A DNA stretch of 64,000 nucleotides, taken from the NCBI RefSeq assembly GCF_014595995.2, contig NZ_CP063989.1:124001-188000 (forward strand). The letters run 5' to 3'. Below, piece by piece: positions 9,155 through 18,384 of this stretch. The number at the start of each line of letters is the position of its first letter. Position 1 is the stretch's first letter. The notes beneath the pieces were generated by a model. The model searched no databases and was not told the origin of the DNA. It saw only the letters and a program-made list of their open reading frames with translations. This DNA comes from Actinomyces respiraculi. GTDB taxonomy: Bacteria > Actinomycetota > Actinomycetes > Actinomycetales > Actinomycetaceae. Made by a program: the position numbers and the translations under genes.

Positions 9155-9185
9155 AGGTTAAGAGGCATGGTGGCGGCACTGTCAA
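9155..9185 (-). promoter_or_regulatory. Promoter for the metI leader
   Basis: On the minus strand a consensus TTGACA (9180-9185) and TAACCT (9155-9160) are separated by 19 bases (18 if the -10 is read as TTAACC). The predicted start is at the leader ATG (9148). The interval 8910-9277 otherwise holds only the metI leader and the short upstream region of the divergent debranching-enzyme gene. Confidence 0.55.
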
Positions 9186-9277
9186 TGTCGTCTCATCGCC
9201 CGACGCTGGCGGGCCCGGGGGCGGCGTGCAAGAGTGGACTCGAGCCAGGACACGCCCCTCCGCACGCAGGAAGGCCG

Positions 9278-12049
9278 ATGACGATGACCCCCACCGCGCA
9301 CGTCCACCACGAGGCCCCCATCGCGCACGCCGTCCCCGGCACCGACGGCTCACGCGCCTACTGGCTCGACGCCTCCACCCTCGCTTGGCCCCCCGAGCTC
9401 ATCCCCGCGGGCACCCACGAGACCGCCCTGCGTCTGGGCCTGCTCACCTCCCCCACCGGTTCCGTCCGCCTCGAGGAGGGCGTCCTGCGCCTGGGCGACG
9501 ACGGCTACGAGATCCCCCTGCGCCCGGTCGGCACGCTGGACGAGGACACCGTCGCCGCCCACCCCCAGCTGGCGGGCCATCTCGCTCTCAGCCTCCTCGA
9601 TGAGACCGGCGCCCCCCGATTAGAGCGTGAGGACGTCGAGAAGCTGCTGACCGGGCAGGTCGCCGTCGTCCAGCGGGCCGCCGCCGGATGGGTCACCGCC
9701 TTCACCGGCGTGCAGACCTGGCCCGTCATCGACCGGCTCTGGGGCACGAGGGCCGCCGCCCGCGACGGCTCCGCCCCGCTCGGCGTCTGGTTCGATGAGT
9801 CCGACGGCGCTCCCGCCTTCGCGCTGTGGGCCCCCACCGCCCGTCGCGTCACCCTGCTCACCTGGAACACGGGCGACCCGACCGGCTCCGTGCCCGACGT
9901 CGACGCCGCCCCCGTGCGCACCCCCGCCGACCGTGCCCCCGGCACCTGGGACGGGCGCTGGGAGGTCAGTGCCGAGACCTCGGCCGCGGTCGGCGTGCGG
10001 CCCGGCTGCCAGTACCTGTGGGAGGTCGAGGTCTACGTCCCCGACACCGGCCGCGTCGAGACGAACCTCGTGACCGACCCGTGCTCGCGCGCCCTGACCC
10101 GCGACTCGCGCCGCAGCGTCGCCGTCGACCTCGACCAGCACGCCCTCACACCCACCGCCTGGGTCGAGAACCAGCCTCCCGTCATCGCCCAGGACAGTGC
10201 CCGCGCCATCTACGAGCTCCATGTGCGCGACTTCTCCGCCGCGGACCACACCGTTCCCGCCCCCCTGCGCGGCACCTACGCGGCCTTCGGCGTCGACTCG
10301 GCCGGCACCCGGCACCTGCGTGCGCTTGCGGCCGCCGGCATCGACACGATCCACCTGCTGCCCGTCTTCGACTTCAGCAGCGTCCCCGAGGACCGCGCGG
10401 ACCAGCGCGTCCCCGAGATCCCGTCGGGCACCACGCCCGCCTCCCGGCGCCCGCAGGCCGCCGTCGCCGCCGTCGCCGACCGTGACGCCTACAACTGGGG
10501 CTACGACCCCTTCCACTGGATGGCCCCGGAGGGCTCCTATGCCCGTGAGGGCCGCCAGGACGGCGGCGCGCGCACCCGTGAGATGCGGGCGATGATCGGC
10601 TCCCTGCACGGCATGGGCCTGCAGGTCATCCTCGACCAGGTCTTCAACCACACTGCCGACGGCGGCCAGGGTGAGCACTCCGTCCTCGACCGCGTGGTCC
10701 CCGGCTACTACCACCGCCTGGACGCCGTCGGCCGTGGCGAGGGCTTCACCTGCTGCCACGACGTCGCCACCGAGCGGGCGATGGCCGAGCGGCTCATGAT
10801 CGACGCCTGCGTCGGGTGGGTGCGCGACTACCGGGTGGACGGCTTCCGCTTCGACCTCATGGGCTACCACTCCACCGACACGATGAGTGCCCTGCGTCAG
10901 GCACTGGAGGAGATCGAGGACGACGCCGTCGGGCACCGCGTCTTCCTGTACGGCGAGGGGTGGGAGGTCCCCGAGGCCTCCGGCAGCCGCCACCTGCGCC
11001 GGGCCGTCCAGGGGCAGGTCGGCTCCGGCCCCGACGGAGGCTTCCTGGGCATCGGCACCTTTAACGACCGGGTGCGCGACGGCCTGCTGGGTGAGCGCTT
11101 CCTGCCGGACCCGCGGGTGGGACAGGGACTGGCCACCGGCGTCGTCGTCGACCCCAATGAGCATGAGGAACGCCCGGCCGAGGCGGCCGCCCGCGACCTC
11201 GCCTGGCGCACCGAGCTCGTCCAGCTCTCCCTCGCCGGCAACCTGCGCGCGGCGGGCGGGCCCCGCTACGGGTACGCGGCAGCCGCCTATGGTGATGAGC
11301 CTGTCGACTCCATCGCCTACGTCGAGGCTCACGACGACGAGGCCCTCTTCGACTGGCTCGTCTACAAACTGCCGACGACCACGCCCATGGACCAGCGTGT
11401 GCGCGCCCAACTCCTCGCCCTGGCGGCCGTAACCCTGGGCCAGACCCCCTGCTTCTGGGCGGCGGGCACCGAGTTGCTGCGCTCGAAGTCCCTGGACCGC
11501 GACTCCTACGACTCCGGCGACCACTTCAACGCCATCGACTGGACGGGGCAGGACACCGGCTGGGGCCGGGGCCTGCCGTCGGCCGAGCGCAACTTCGACC
11601 GCTGGCTCATCCAGGCCGACCTGCTCATGCGCGAGGACCTGCGCCCGCGTCCCGAGGACGTGGCCAAGGCCCGCGAGATGGCCCTCGACCTGCTGCGCCT
11701 GCGCCGCTCAACCCCGTTGCTCACCCTCGGCTCGGCCGAGCTCGTGCGCGAGCGCGTGTCCTTCCCCCTGTCCGCGGAGCGGGGCGTGCCCGGCGTCATC
11801 GTCATGGTGGTGGACGACGGCGGTGGCGACCTGGACATCGACCCGGCGCTGGACGGCGTCGTCGTCGCCCTCAATGCCCGCCCGGAGACGGTCACCGTGC
11901 GGATCGAGGAGCTCACCGGCCGCTACCTGAGACTGAGCGATATCCAGTGCACCGGGGCCGACGACGTCGTGCGCTCCACCCACTTCGACCCCGCCACTGG
12001 CGAGCTGACCGTGCCCGGGCGCACTGCCGCCGTCCTCGTCGAGAGCTGA
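9278..12049 (+). CDS. Pullulanase-type alpha-1,6-glucosidase (GH13)
   Basis: A 923-residue cytoplasmic debranching enzyme that should cleave alpha-1,6 branch points of glycogen or of branched maltodextrins. There is no signal peptide. An N-terminal pullulanase/CBM48 region (about residues 1-290) precedes the GH13 barrel. The barrel shows YNWGYDPFHW, nucleophile D526 in DGFRFDLMGYH, general acid E560 in YGEGWEVP, and D686 in EAHDDEALFD. The start is the ATG after AGGAAGG. An in-frame upstream extension crosses the metI promoter and is rejected. It is transcribed alone and ends at an 18-bp stem terminator. Confidence 0.9.
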   Translation: MTMTPTAHVHHEAPIAHAVPGTDGSRAYWLDASTLAWPPELIPAGTHETALRLGLLTSPTGSVRLEEGVLRLGDDGYEIPLRPVGTLDEDTVAAHPQLAGHLALSLLDETGAPRLEREDVEKLLTGQVAVVQRAAAGWVTAFTGVQTWPVIDRLWGTRAAARDGSAPLGVWFDESDGAPAFALWAPTARRVTLLTWNTGDPTGSVPDVDAAPVRTPADRAPGTWDGRWEVSAETSAAVGVRPGCQYLWEVEVYVPDTGRVETNLVTDPCSRALTRDSRRSVAVDLDQHALTPTAWVENQPPVIAQDSARAIYELHVRDFSAADHTVPAPLRGTYAAFGVDSAGTRHLRALAAAGIDTIHLLPVFDFSSVPEDRADQRVPEIPSGTTPASRRPQAAVAAVADRDAYNWGYDPFHWMAPEGSYAREGRQDGGARTREMRAMIGSLHGMGLQVILDQVFNHTADGGQGEHSVLDRVVPGYYHRLDAVGRGEGFTCCHDVATERAMAERLMIDACVGWVRDYRVDGFRFDLMGYHSTDTMSALRQALEEIEDDAVGHRVFLYGEGWEVPEASGSRHLRRAVQGQVGSGPDGGFLGIGTFNDRVRDGLLGERFLPDPRVGQGLATGVVVDPNEHEERPAEAAARDLAWRTELVQLSLAGNLRAAGGPRYGYAAAAYGDEPVDSIAYVEAHDDEALFDWLVYKLPTTTPMDQRVRAQLLALAAVTLGQTPCFWAAGTELLRSKSLDRDSYDSGDHFNAIDWTGQDTGWGRGLPSAERNFDRWLIQADLLMREDLRPRPEDVAKAREMALDLLRLRRSTPLLTLGSAELVRERVSFPLSAERGVPGVIVMVVDDGGGDLDIDPALDGVVVALNARPETVTVRIEELTGRYLRLSDIQCTGADDVVRSTHFDPATGELTVPGRTAAVLVES

Positions 12050-12055
12050 GCCGCA

Positions 12056-12103
12056 GCCCGGGATCCTGCGCGCGCGAGCCGATGGGCGCGCAGGATCCCG
12101 GGC
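12056..12103. terminator. Perfect 18-bp stem terminator
   Basis: GCCCGGGATCCTGCGCGC (12056-12073) pairs perfectly with 12086-12103 around a 12-base loop. It lies between the convergent debranching-enzyme and YhgE-like genes and can serve both. Confidence 0.88.
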
Positions 12104-12110
12104 CGGCCGC

Positions 12111-13247
12111 TCAGACGGCCGGTGTGGCGGCGCGGCCCTGACGACGGGCTAGGCCGGCACCGAGCGCGGTGAGCAGGAGTCCCGCGGCGCACCAGGCGAC
12201 AAGCACCCACGCGGACGCGCCCGCCCCGGCGCCGTCGAAGTAGGCGGCCGAGCGCAGGAGCGTGCCCGCGGCGCCGACCGGCATCAGCTGGCCGAGGGCG
12301 CCCCAGCCGGCGGGCAGGTACCACGGCCCGGCGACAATGCCCGCGAGCGGGTTCGCGAGGAACACCATGAGGGCCGCGCCGATGCCGAGGCCGGCCACCC
12401 CGAGGACGCGGTGCAGGCCGATGAGGGTGAGCGAGATGGAGCAGATGCCGAGCGCGAGGGACAGCCACTCCAGGGCGACGTCGCCCTGCAGCGTCCTGAA
12501 GCCGGCATGGAGGGCGGCGACCACGACGAGCGAGCCGAGCGCGGCGATCGCCAGCGCAGCGGCGATCCGCTTCCACGCGTGCGCCCGGATGACGATCGTC
12601 AGGACGGCGCCGGATGCCATGCCGCCGAAGACGAGTGGCAGCGCGAGCGACGTGATCGTCACGCCCATCGGGTCCTTCGCGGGCAGGGGCGCGACGTCCG
12701 TGACTGTCACGCTGCGCGTGGCGGAGAGCTGCTCCTGCAGTGCGGCGAGGGCGGCGGCGTCGGCGCCGGAGGCCTGGGCGGCCGTGAGCGCTGCGGCATC
12801 GGCCCGGGTCTCCAGCGCGGTGGCGAGGTTCGTGAGGATTGTCGTGTAGGCGCTGCCGTTGCCGGAGGCCTCCAGCACCTCGATGCCCGAGTCCGTCACG
12901 GTGATGCCGCCGATGGAGGCGCGGTTCTCCACCGCGTCGGCGACGGCCTCGGCGGAGGGCTCGACACTCACGTCGAAGACGCCGGGCAGGGTCGTCTCGA
13001 GCGCCGTCGAGATCGTGGACACCTGCTGCTGCGGGCCGGAGACGCTCAACGGCAGGTGGCTCGCCGAGGAGGCGTGGCTGGGCAGGAAGAAGGCCAGGAG
13101 CATGAGGAGCAGGACGAGGGGCACGGCGAGCGTCGCGAGGAGGAGGCGGCGCGTCGAGTGGTCGGTGGCGGGCCGGGGCCCCGGCGCGGCGGTCGCGGCC
13201 GAGGAGGTCGGCGTCTGGGGGGATGCGGTGCCGGTCGGTTCGGGCAT
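12111..13247 (-). CDS. YhgE/Pip-like ABC-2 membrane protein
   Basis: A 378-residue membrane protein with one N-terminal helix (residues 33-54), a long extracytoplasmic region rich in alanine and threonine (about 60-190), then five to six C-terminal helices. This layout matches the YhgE/Pip-DUF3533 branch of ABC-2 permeases, which have no ATPase of their own and are linked to export and phage infection. SD-like GAGAG precedes the ATG. A TetR gene starts divergently, and paired palindromes lie between them, so the protein is probably an efflux component repressed by that TetR. Confidence 0.7.
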   Translation of the reverse strand: MPEPTGTASPQTPTSSAATAAPGPRPATDHSTRRLLLATLAVPLVLLLMLLAFFLPSHASSASHLPLSVSGPQQQVSTISTALETTLPGVFDVSVEPSAEAVADAVENRASIGGITVTDSGIEVLEASGNGSAYTTILTNLATALETRADAAALTAAQASGADAAALAALQEQLSATRSVTVTDVAPLPAKDPMGVTITSLALPLVFGGMASGAVLTIVIRAHAWKRIAAALAIAALGSLVVVAALHAGFRTLQGDVALEWLSLALGICSISLTLIGLHRVLGVAGLGIGAALMVFLANPLAGIVAGPWYLPAGWGALGQLMPVGAAGTLLRSAAYFDGAGAGASAWVLVAWCAAGLLLTALGAGLARRQGRAATPAV

Positions 13248-13262
13248 GAGGACTCTCTTTCA

Positions 13263-13310
13263 ACAACCGGAGCGTGATGCTCCGGATATAAGTGGAGCGT
13301 AACACTCCGG
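13263..13310. promoter_or_regulatory. Paired operator palindromes between the TetR and YhgE-like genes
   Basis: CCGGAGCGTGATGCTCCGG (13267-13285) is a perfect palindrome with a 5-base centre. TGGAGCGTAACACTCCGG (13293-13310) is a second, near-perfect one. The outer flanks ACAACCGGAG and CTCCGGTTGT make the pair mirror-symmetric. A TATA-like segment lies between them, so a bound TetR dimer pair would cover the promoters of both divergent genes. Confidence 0.7.
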
Positions 13311-13445
13311 TTGTATGCTGGACAAGTCCGCATCGCGGTTACGACGAGCGGCGCCGACGAGCCCCGCCCGTCGGCGCGGACGGCCCACCACGACGCACGA
13401 GCCGCAGCCCGCCACCCGGGCGATGGCGAGGAGAGGAGACCAGTC

Positions 13446-14003
13446 ATGCGCGCAGACGCCGCGGTCAACCGCGAGGCGATCATCGGCGCGGCGATCGAGC
13501 TGCTCGCCGACGTCGGCCTCAGCGTCTCCACGCGCCAGGTCGCGGCGGCGGCAGGCGTCGGCATCGGGACGCTCTACCGTCACTTCCCCACGCGCACGGA
13601 CCTCCTGCACGGCGTCGGCACGTGCCTGCGTGAGCGCGTCGACGCGCTCGCCGCCCGCTTCGACGAGCGGGCCACCGAGGACATCGAGGCGGCCTGGCTC
13701 GCGTTCGGCCACGAGTTCGTCGGGCTGCGCCTGGGCCGGCTCATCGCGCAGGCCGCCGCCTTCCCCGACTTCTTCCTCGACGACGCCGCGGTCGTCGAGC
13801 GCCGGGCCGAGGCCGCAGGCGCCATTGCGGCGCGTCTTGACGTCGCCAAGCGTGCCGGTCTCGTGCGCGAGGACGTCGACGCCTTCCACTTCGTCCTCGG
13901 GGCGTCGCAGATCTCCCGACCGCTGGGAGCCGCCGTCGACGGCCTCGTGCCGGGGTGGAACGAGTGGCTCGTGGACGTCTACCTGCGCGGCCTGAGGCCC
14001 TGA
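13446..14003 (+). CDS. TetR-family transcriptional regulator
   Basis: A 185-residue repressor. The HTH is at residues 10-55 (IIGAAIELLADVGLSVSTRQVAAAAGVG, then GTLYRHFPTRTDLLHGV), which is typical of TetR. The C-terminal part resembles TetR_C_33-type ligand domains (QISRPLGAAVDGL). GAGGAGAGGAG gives a strong ribosome site. It is divergent from the YhgE-like gene, with two palindromic operators between them, and probably represses both that gene and itself. Confidence 0.88.
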   Translation: MRADAAVNREAIIGAAIELLADVGLSVSTRQVAAAAGVGIGTLYRHFPTRTDLLHGVGTCLRERVDALAARFDERATEDIEAAWLAFGHEFVGLRLGRLIAQAAAFPDFFLDDAAVVERRAEAAGAIAARLDVAKRAGLVREDVDAFHFVLGASQISRPLGAAVDGLVPGWNEWLVDVYLRGLRP

Positions 14004-14081
14004 GGCGCTGGGGCGGGCTCGCGGTACCGGCTCGCGGCATGCGCAGCGCCGCACGGGCGAGGAGACGGCCGGGCGCCGGTC

Positions 14082-15470
14082 TCAGCCCTCGGGGCGCCGG
14101 ATCTGCTCGCGCAACCCCTCCCAGTAGGCCAGACGCTCACGGATGCGGCGCTCGTGACCGTGGTCGGTCGGCTCGTAGAAGGGCTTGCGCTCCTCGCGCG
14201 GCGGGTAGCCCTCAGGCATGTAGTCCGCCCCGGAGAATCCCTCGGCCGTGTCCGGATCGTACTGGTAGCCCTCGCCGTAACCGAGCTCCTTCATCAGGCG
14301 CGTGGGCGCGTTGAGGATATGCGCCGGTGGCATGAGTGAGCCCGTCTGCCGGGCGGCCTTCTGCGCCCGCCCCAGCCCCCGGTAGACGGCGATCGACTTC
14401 GGCGCCGTCGCCAGGTACACGACCGCCTGCGCGATCGCCAGCTCGCCCTCCGGTGAGCCCAGGCGTTCGTAGGCGTCCCAGGCGGCCAGGGTCACCTGGA
14501 GGGCGGCCGGGTCCGCCAGGCCGACGTCCTCGCTGGCGAAGCGCACCAGGCGACGCGCGATGTACAGGGGGTCCTCGCCGCCGCCGAGCATGCGGGCCAG
14601 CCAGTACAGGGCGGCGTCCGGGTCGCTGCCGCGCATGGACTTGTGCAGGGCCGAGATGAGGTTGTAGTGCTCCTCGCTCGTCTTGTCGTACAGGGGTGCA
14701 CGGGAGGCGACGACGGCGGTCAGGGCCTCGGCGTCGAGTGCGCCGCCGTCCTCGGGCAGGGCGAGGACCTGTTCGACCATCCCCAGCAGGTAACGGCCGT
14801 CGCCGTCGGCCATCGCCATGAGGGCGGAGCGGGCCGAGGCCGTCAGCGGCAGGCTGCGGCCGGTCAGGCGCTCGGTGCGGGTGAGCAGCTCACCCAGGGC
14901 CGCCTCGTCCAGGCGGTGCAGGACCATCACCTGGCAACGCGACAGGAGAGCCCCGTTGAGCTCGAAGGAGGGATTCTCGGTCGTCGCGCCGACGAGCACC
15001 ACCGTGCCGTCCTCGACATAAGGCAGGAAGGAGTCCTGCTGGGCGCGGTTGAAACGGTGGATCTCGTCGACGAAGAGGAGCGTGCCCTGGCCGATCTCGC
15101 GGCGCTTGGCGGCGGTGGCGAAGACCTTGCGCAGGTCGGCGACGCCGGAGAAGGTGGCGCTGACCTGCTCGAAGACCAGGCCGGTGCGCTCGGCCAGCAG
15201 GCGCGCGATGGTCGTCTTGCCGCAACCGGGCGGACCCCACAGGATGACGGAGGACAGGCGCCCGGAGGCGACCATGCGCCCGAGCGGGGCGTCAGGCGCC
15301 AGCAGGTGGTCCTGGCCGACGACCTCCTCGAGGGCGGACGGGCGCAGGCGGTCGGCCAGCGGCCGGGTGGGGTCGTCGACGACGCGACCCTCGCCGGCGG
15401 CGGCCTCGAAGAGGCTCGGGGCGTCGTCGGTGGGGCCTGAGCGGGGACGGGAGCCGGATGCGCGTGCCAT
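14082..15470 (-). CDS. rarA: Replication-associated recombination protein A (RarA/MgsA)
   Basis: A 462-residue AAA+ clamp-loader-like ATPase acting at stalled replication forks. It contains Walker A GPPGCGKT (about residues 79-86), Walker B LLFVDEIHRF, sensor ATTENPSFELN and the RarA tetramerisation region (SEEHYNLISALHKSMRGSDPDAALYWLARML). The N-terminal 35 residues are a disordered extension. The ATG lies seven bases after TAGCCT (15478-15483, minus strand) with no ribosome site, so it is probably leaderless. Confidence 0.93.
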   Translation of the reverse strand: MARASGSRPRSGPTDDAPSLFEAAAGEGRVVDDPTRPLADRLRPSALEEVVGQDHLLAPDAPLGRMVASGRLSSVILWGPPGCGKTTIARLLAERTGLVFEQVSATFSGVADLRKVFATAAKRREIGQGTLLFVDEIHRFNRAQQDSFLPYVEDGTVVLVGATTENPSFELNGALLSRCQVMVLHRLDEAALGELLTRTERLTGRSLPLTASARSALMAMADGDGRYLLGMVEQVLALPEDGGALDAEALTAVVASRAPLYDKTSEEHYNLISALHKSMRGSDPDAALYWLARMLGGGEDPLYIARRLVRFASEDVGLADPAALQVTLAAWDAYERLGSPEGELAIAQAVVYLATAPKSIAVYRGLGRAQKAARQTGSLMPPAHILNAPTRLMKELGYGEGYQYDPDTAEGFSGADYMPEGYPPREERKPFYEPTDHGHERRIRERLAYWEGLREQIRRPEG

Positions 15471-15477
15471 ACACCCC

Positions 15478-15483
15478 AGGCTA
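15478..15483 (-). promoter_or_regulatory. -10 box for a leaderless rarA transcript
   Basis: TAGCCT on the minus strand, seven bases before the ATG. No Shine-Dalgarno sequence is present. Confidence 0.5.
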
Positions 15484-15523
15484 CGACCGGCCTGCGACCC
15501 CCTCGAAGTTGGGCGCGGGAGGG

Positions 15524-18193
15524 TCAGGCTGGGTGCTCAGCCAGGTGCTCGGCGAGGTAGCGGGCGGTGAGCGACTGGGCGGCACTGCCTGCACTGCCTG
15601 CACCGTCGGCACTGGCGGTGACGAGCTCCGACGGCGTGCCCGCCGTCACGACCCGGCCGCCCGCCTCGCCGCCGCCCGGCCCCATGTCGATGACCCAGTC
15701 GGCGTTGGCGATCATGTCGAGGTCATGCTCGATGACGAGCACCGTTGCCCCGGCCTCGATGAGCCGGTCGAGCACCCCGAGCAGGACCCGCACATCCAGC
15801 GGGTGCAGGCCGATGCTCGGCTCATCCAGGACGAAGAGCGTCCCGGCCTGGGAGGAGCCCAGGTGGGTGGAGAGCTTGAGGCGCTGCGCCTCCCCGCCCG
15901 AGAGGGTCGGCGTCGCCTCCCCCAGAGTGAGGTAGCCCAGGCCGAGGTCCTCAAGCAGGCGCAGCTGTCGGCGCACCCGCGGCAGGTCGGCGCAGGCCCG
16001 GGCCGCCTCGGACACGGTGAGGGACAGCAGCTGCGGCAGGGACAGCCCCGCCATCTCGTCCGACGCCGAGTCCGACATCGAGTCCGCAGCTGCGCCGGAG
16101 GCCGGGGCCGCCGTCGGCCCACTGCGCCCGATTCCATGCGCCCGCTGCCCGTAACGCGTGCCCTGGCAGGCCGGGCACTCGATCTCGACGTCGGGCAGGA
16201 ACTGCACGTCGAGAACCACCTGCCCCGTCCCATCGCAGTGCTCGCAGCGCAGGGACCCCGTGTTGTAGGAGAAGTCCCCCGCCTTCAGCCCCGCGGCCCT
16301 CGCCTCGGGAAGGGCCGCGTAGGCGCGGCGCAGTCCGTCCATGACACCGGAGTAGGTCGCCACCGTCGAGCGGACATTCGCACCGATCGGGGTGGCGTCG
16401 ACGACGACGACCCGCCGGGTGTCCCCGGGCTCCAGGGACGTGGCCGGCAGGGGCAGTGGGGCATCGGCCTCCAGCGAGCGCAGCGCCGGGACCAGGGCCT
16501 CGAGCACGAGAGTCGTCTTGCCCGAGCCGGACACGCCCGTCACCGCCGTCAGCCGCTGCTGGGGCACTGAGACCTCCAGGGCGTGCACCGTGTGCACCGG
16601 GGCCGTCTCCAGGTCGATCCGCCCCAGCTCGAAGACCCGCTCGGCGGGCACCTCTTCGCGCACCCGCACCGGTGCCTGCCCCGTGAGGAAGGGGCGGATG
16701 ATCGACTCAGCCGGGTCGCCCGCCGTCGGAAGACCCACGGCCCAGTCAGGAGCCTGCCCGCCCACCACCTGGGCCACGGGAGCGGACAGGACGACGGCGC
16801 CGCCGTCGGCACCAGAACCCGGCCCGATCTCCAGCAGCCAGTGCGCCTCACGCAGCAGCTGGGCGTCGTGATCCACCAGCAGCACCGAGTTGCCGTCCGC
16901 CAGCAGGTCCTCAATGACGCCCGTCAGGCCGCGCAGGTTGTGCGGGTGCAGACCGATGCTCGGCTCGTCCAGGACGTAGAGGACACCCGTCGTCCGGTTG
17001 CGCACTGCGCGGGCGAGCTGGACACGCTGACGCTCACCCGTCGACAGCGTTGACGAGGCGCGATCGAGCGAGAGGTAGTCCAGGCCCAGGTCCATCAGGC
17101 GGCTCGCGGTCACCCGCAGCTCGTCCACGATCTGCTCGGCCATGACCACCAGTTCGTCCGGCATGGTGGCGGGGATGCCGGAGGCCCACTCCACCAGCCG
17201 GCCGAGCGGGAGCCGGCACGCCTCGTCCAGGCCGATCCCGCGCACCTTCGTCGAGCGCGCCAACGCCGACAGGCGCGAACCGCCGCACTCCGGGCAGAGC
17301 GCCTCGTGGAGGAACTTCTCCACGCGCTTCATGCCCCGCTCGTCCTTGACCTTGGACAGCGCGTTCTCCACGGTGTGCACCGCGCTGTAGTAGGTGAAGT
17401 CCATCTCGGCGGCGACGCTGGTCTTCTCGTTGACATAGAGGATGTGCCGCTTCTCGGCGGGGCCGTGGAAGACGATCTCGCGCTCGCGGGCCGTCAGCTC
17501 ACGAAAAGGCACGTCGGTGCGCACACCCATGTCGCGGGCGACATCCTTCATGAGTGACCACATGAGGTTCTGCCAGGGAGCGACCGCGCCCTCGTCGATG
17601 GACAGCGACTCGTCGGGCACCAGGGTCGACTCATCCACCGTCCGCACCGTGCCCGTGCCCTCGCAGCGCGGGCAGGCGCCGTCGGAGTTGAAGGCGAAGG
17701 ACTCCGCGGCCGGCTGGGTGAACTCCACCCCGCAGGTGGTGCAGCGCAGGCGGACATCCAGCGCGACGTCGATGGTCGGCTCGTTGAGATGCCCGTTGGG
17801 GCAGGTGTGGTGGCCCAGGCGCGAGTAGGCCAGACGCAGGCTGCCCAGCACCTCCGTGGAGGTGCCGAAGGTCGAGCGCACACCGGGCACCGGCGGGCGC
17901 TGGTGCAGCGCGAGAGCGGCGGGCACGTGCAACACCTCATCGACGTCGGGCCGGGCCGCCTGGGTGAGGCGACGGCGCGTGTAGGTCGACAGGGACTCCA
18001 GGTAGCGGCGCGCGCCCTCGGCGTAGAGGGTGCCCAGGGCGAGGGAGGACTTGCCCGAGCCGGACACCCCGGCGACGGCGACCAGCCGGCCGAGGGGGAC
18101 ATCGACGTCGACGGACCGAAGGTTGTGGACTCGGGCACCGCGCACCTGGATGACGGAGGGGCCGGATGAGGGGACGATCGGCTCGCGAGTCAT
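15524..18193 (-). CDS. UvrA-like ABC ATPase lacking the UvrB-binding domain
   Basis: An 889-residue protein with two UvrA-type ATPase halves. Half one has GVSGSGKSSL, zinc module CPRCEGTG and signature LSTGERQRVQLAR. Half two has GVSGSGKTTL, CEHCDGTG with CPACQGTR, LSGGEAQRLKLS and DEPSIGLHPLDVR. After the first Walker A it passes almost directly to the zinc module, so the UvrB-binding domain of true UvrA is missing, and with 889 residues it is shorter than UvrA. Such class II UvrA paralogues are linked to DNA-damage tolerance or drug resistance rather than core excision repair. The insert near residue 690 is low-complexity. It is leaderless (TAGCCT at 18200-18205). Confidence 0.85.
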   Translation of the reverse strand: MTREPIVPSSGPSVIQVRGARVHNLRSVDVDVPLGRLVAVAGVSGSGKSSLALGTLYAEGARRYLESLSTYTRRRLTQAARPDVDEVLHVPAALALHQRPPVPGVRSTFGTSTEVLGSLRLAYSRLGHHTCPNGHLNEPTIDVALDVRLRCTTCGVEFTQPAAESFAFNSDGACPRCEGTGTVRTVDESTLVPDESLSIDEGAVAPWQNLMWSLMKDVARDMGVRTDVPFRELTAREREIVFHGPAEKRHILYVNEKTSVAAEMDFTYYSAVHTVENALSKVKDERGMKRVEKFLHEALCPECGGSRLSALARSTKVRGIGLDEACRLPLGRLVEWASGIPATMPDELVVMAEQIVDELRVTASRLMDLGLDYLSLDRASSTLSTGERQRVQLARAVRNRTTGVLYVLDEPSIGLHPHNLRGLTGVIEDLLADGNSVLLVDHDAQLLREAHWLLEIGPGSGADGGAVVLSAPVAQVVGGQAPDWAVGLPTAGDPAESIIRPFLTGQAPVRVREEVPAERVFELGRIDLETAPVHTVHALEVSVPQQRLTAVTGVSGSGKTTLVLEALVPALRSLEADAPLPLPATSLEPGDTRRVVVVDATPIGANVRSTVATYSGVMDGLRRAYAALPEARAAGLKAGDFSYNTGSLRCEHCDGTGQVVLDVQFLPDVEIECPACQGTRYGQRAHGIGRSGPTAAPASGAAADSMSDSASDEMAGLSLPQLLSLTVSEAARACADLPRVRRQLRLLEDLGLGYLTLGEATPTLSGGEAQRLKLSTHLGSSQAGTLFVLDEPSIGLHPLDVRVLLGVLDRLIEAGATVLVIEHDLDMIANADWVIDMGPGGGEAGGRVVTAGTPSELVTASADGAGSAGSAAQSLTARYLAEHLAEHPA

Positions 18194-18199
18194 GTCCGG

Positions 18200-18205
18200 A
18201 GGCTA
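18200..18205 (-). promoter_or_regulatory. -10 box for a leaderless uvrA-paralogue transcript
   Basis: TAGCCT on the minus strand, six bases before the ATG. No ribosome site. Confidence 0.5.
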
Positions 18206-18384
18206 CGCCCGGGGGCGAGGGACGCTGGTCCCTGCGTCACGGGGCACTGCGCGCCCTGGTCGCGGGCCCCGCTCGGAGTCGAGTATCCCGCGCGTCCGTC
18301 AGGCGCCGCGGCCCTTGAGGCGCATGGTGGTGCGGCGCCCGCTCGTGTTGTCCCGGCCGACGCCTCCGCCTCAACGTGCCGACC

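Noticed and set aside
9083..9277. Upstream extension of the debranching enzyme
   Set aside because: It overlaps the metI promoter and leader ORF, and a good ribosome site precedes the ATG at 9278.
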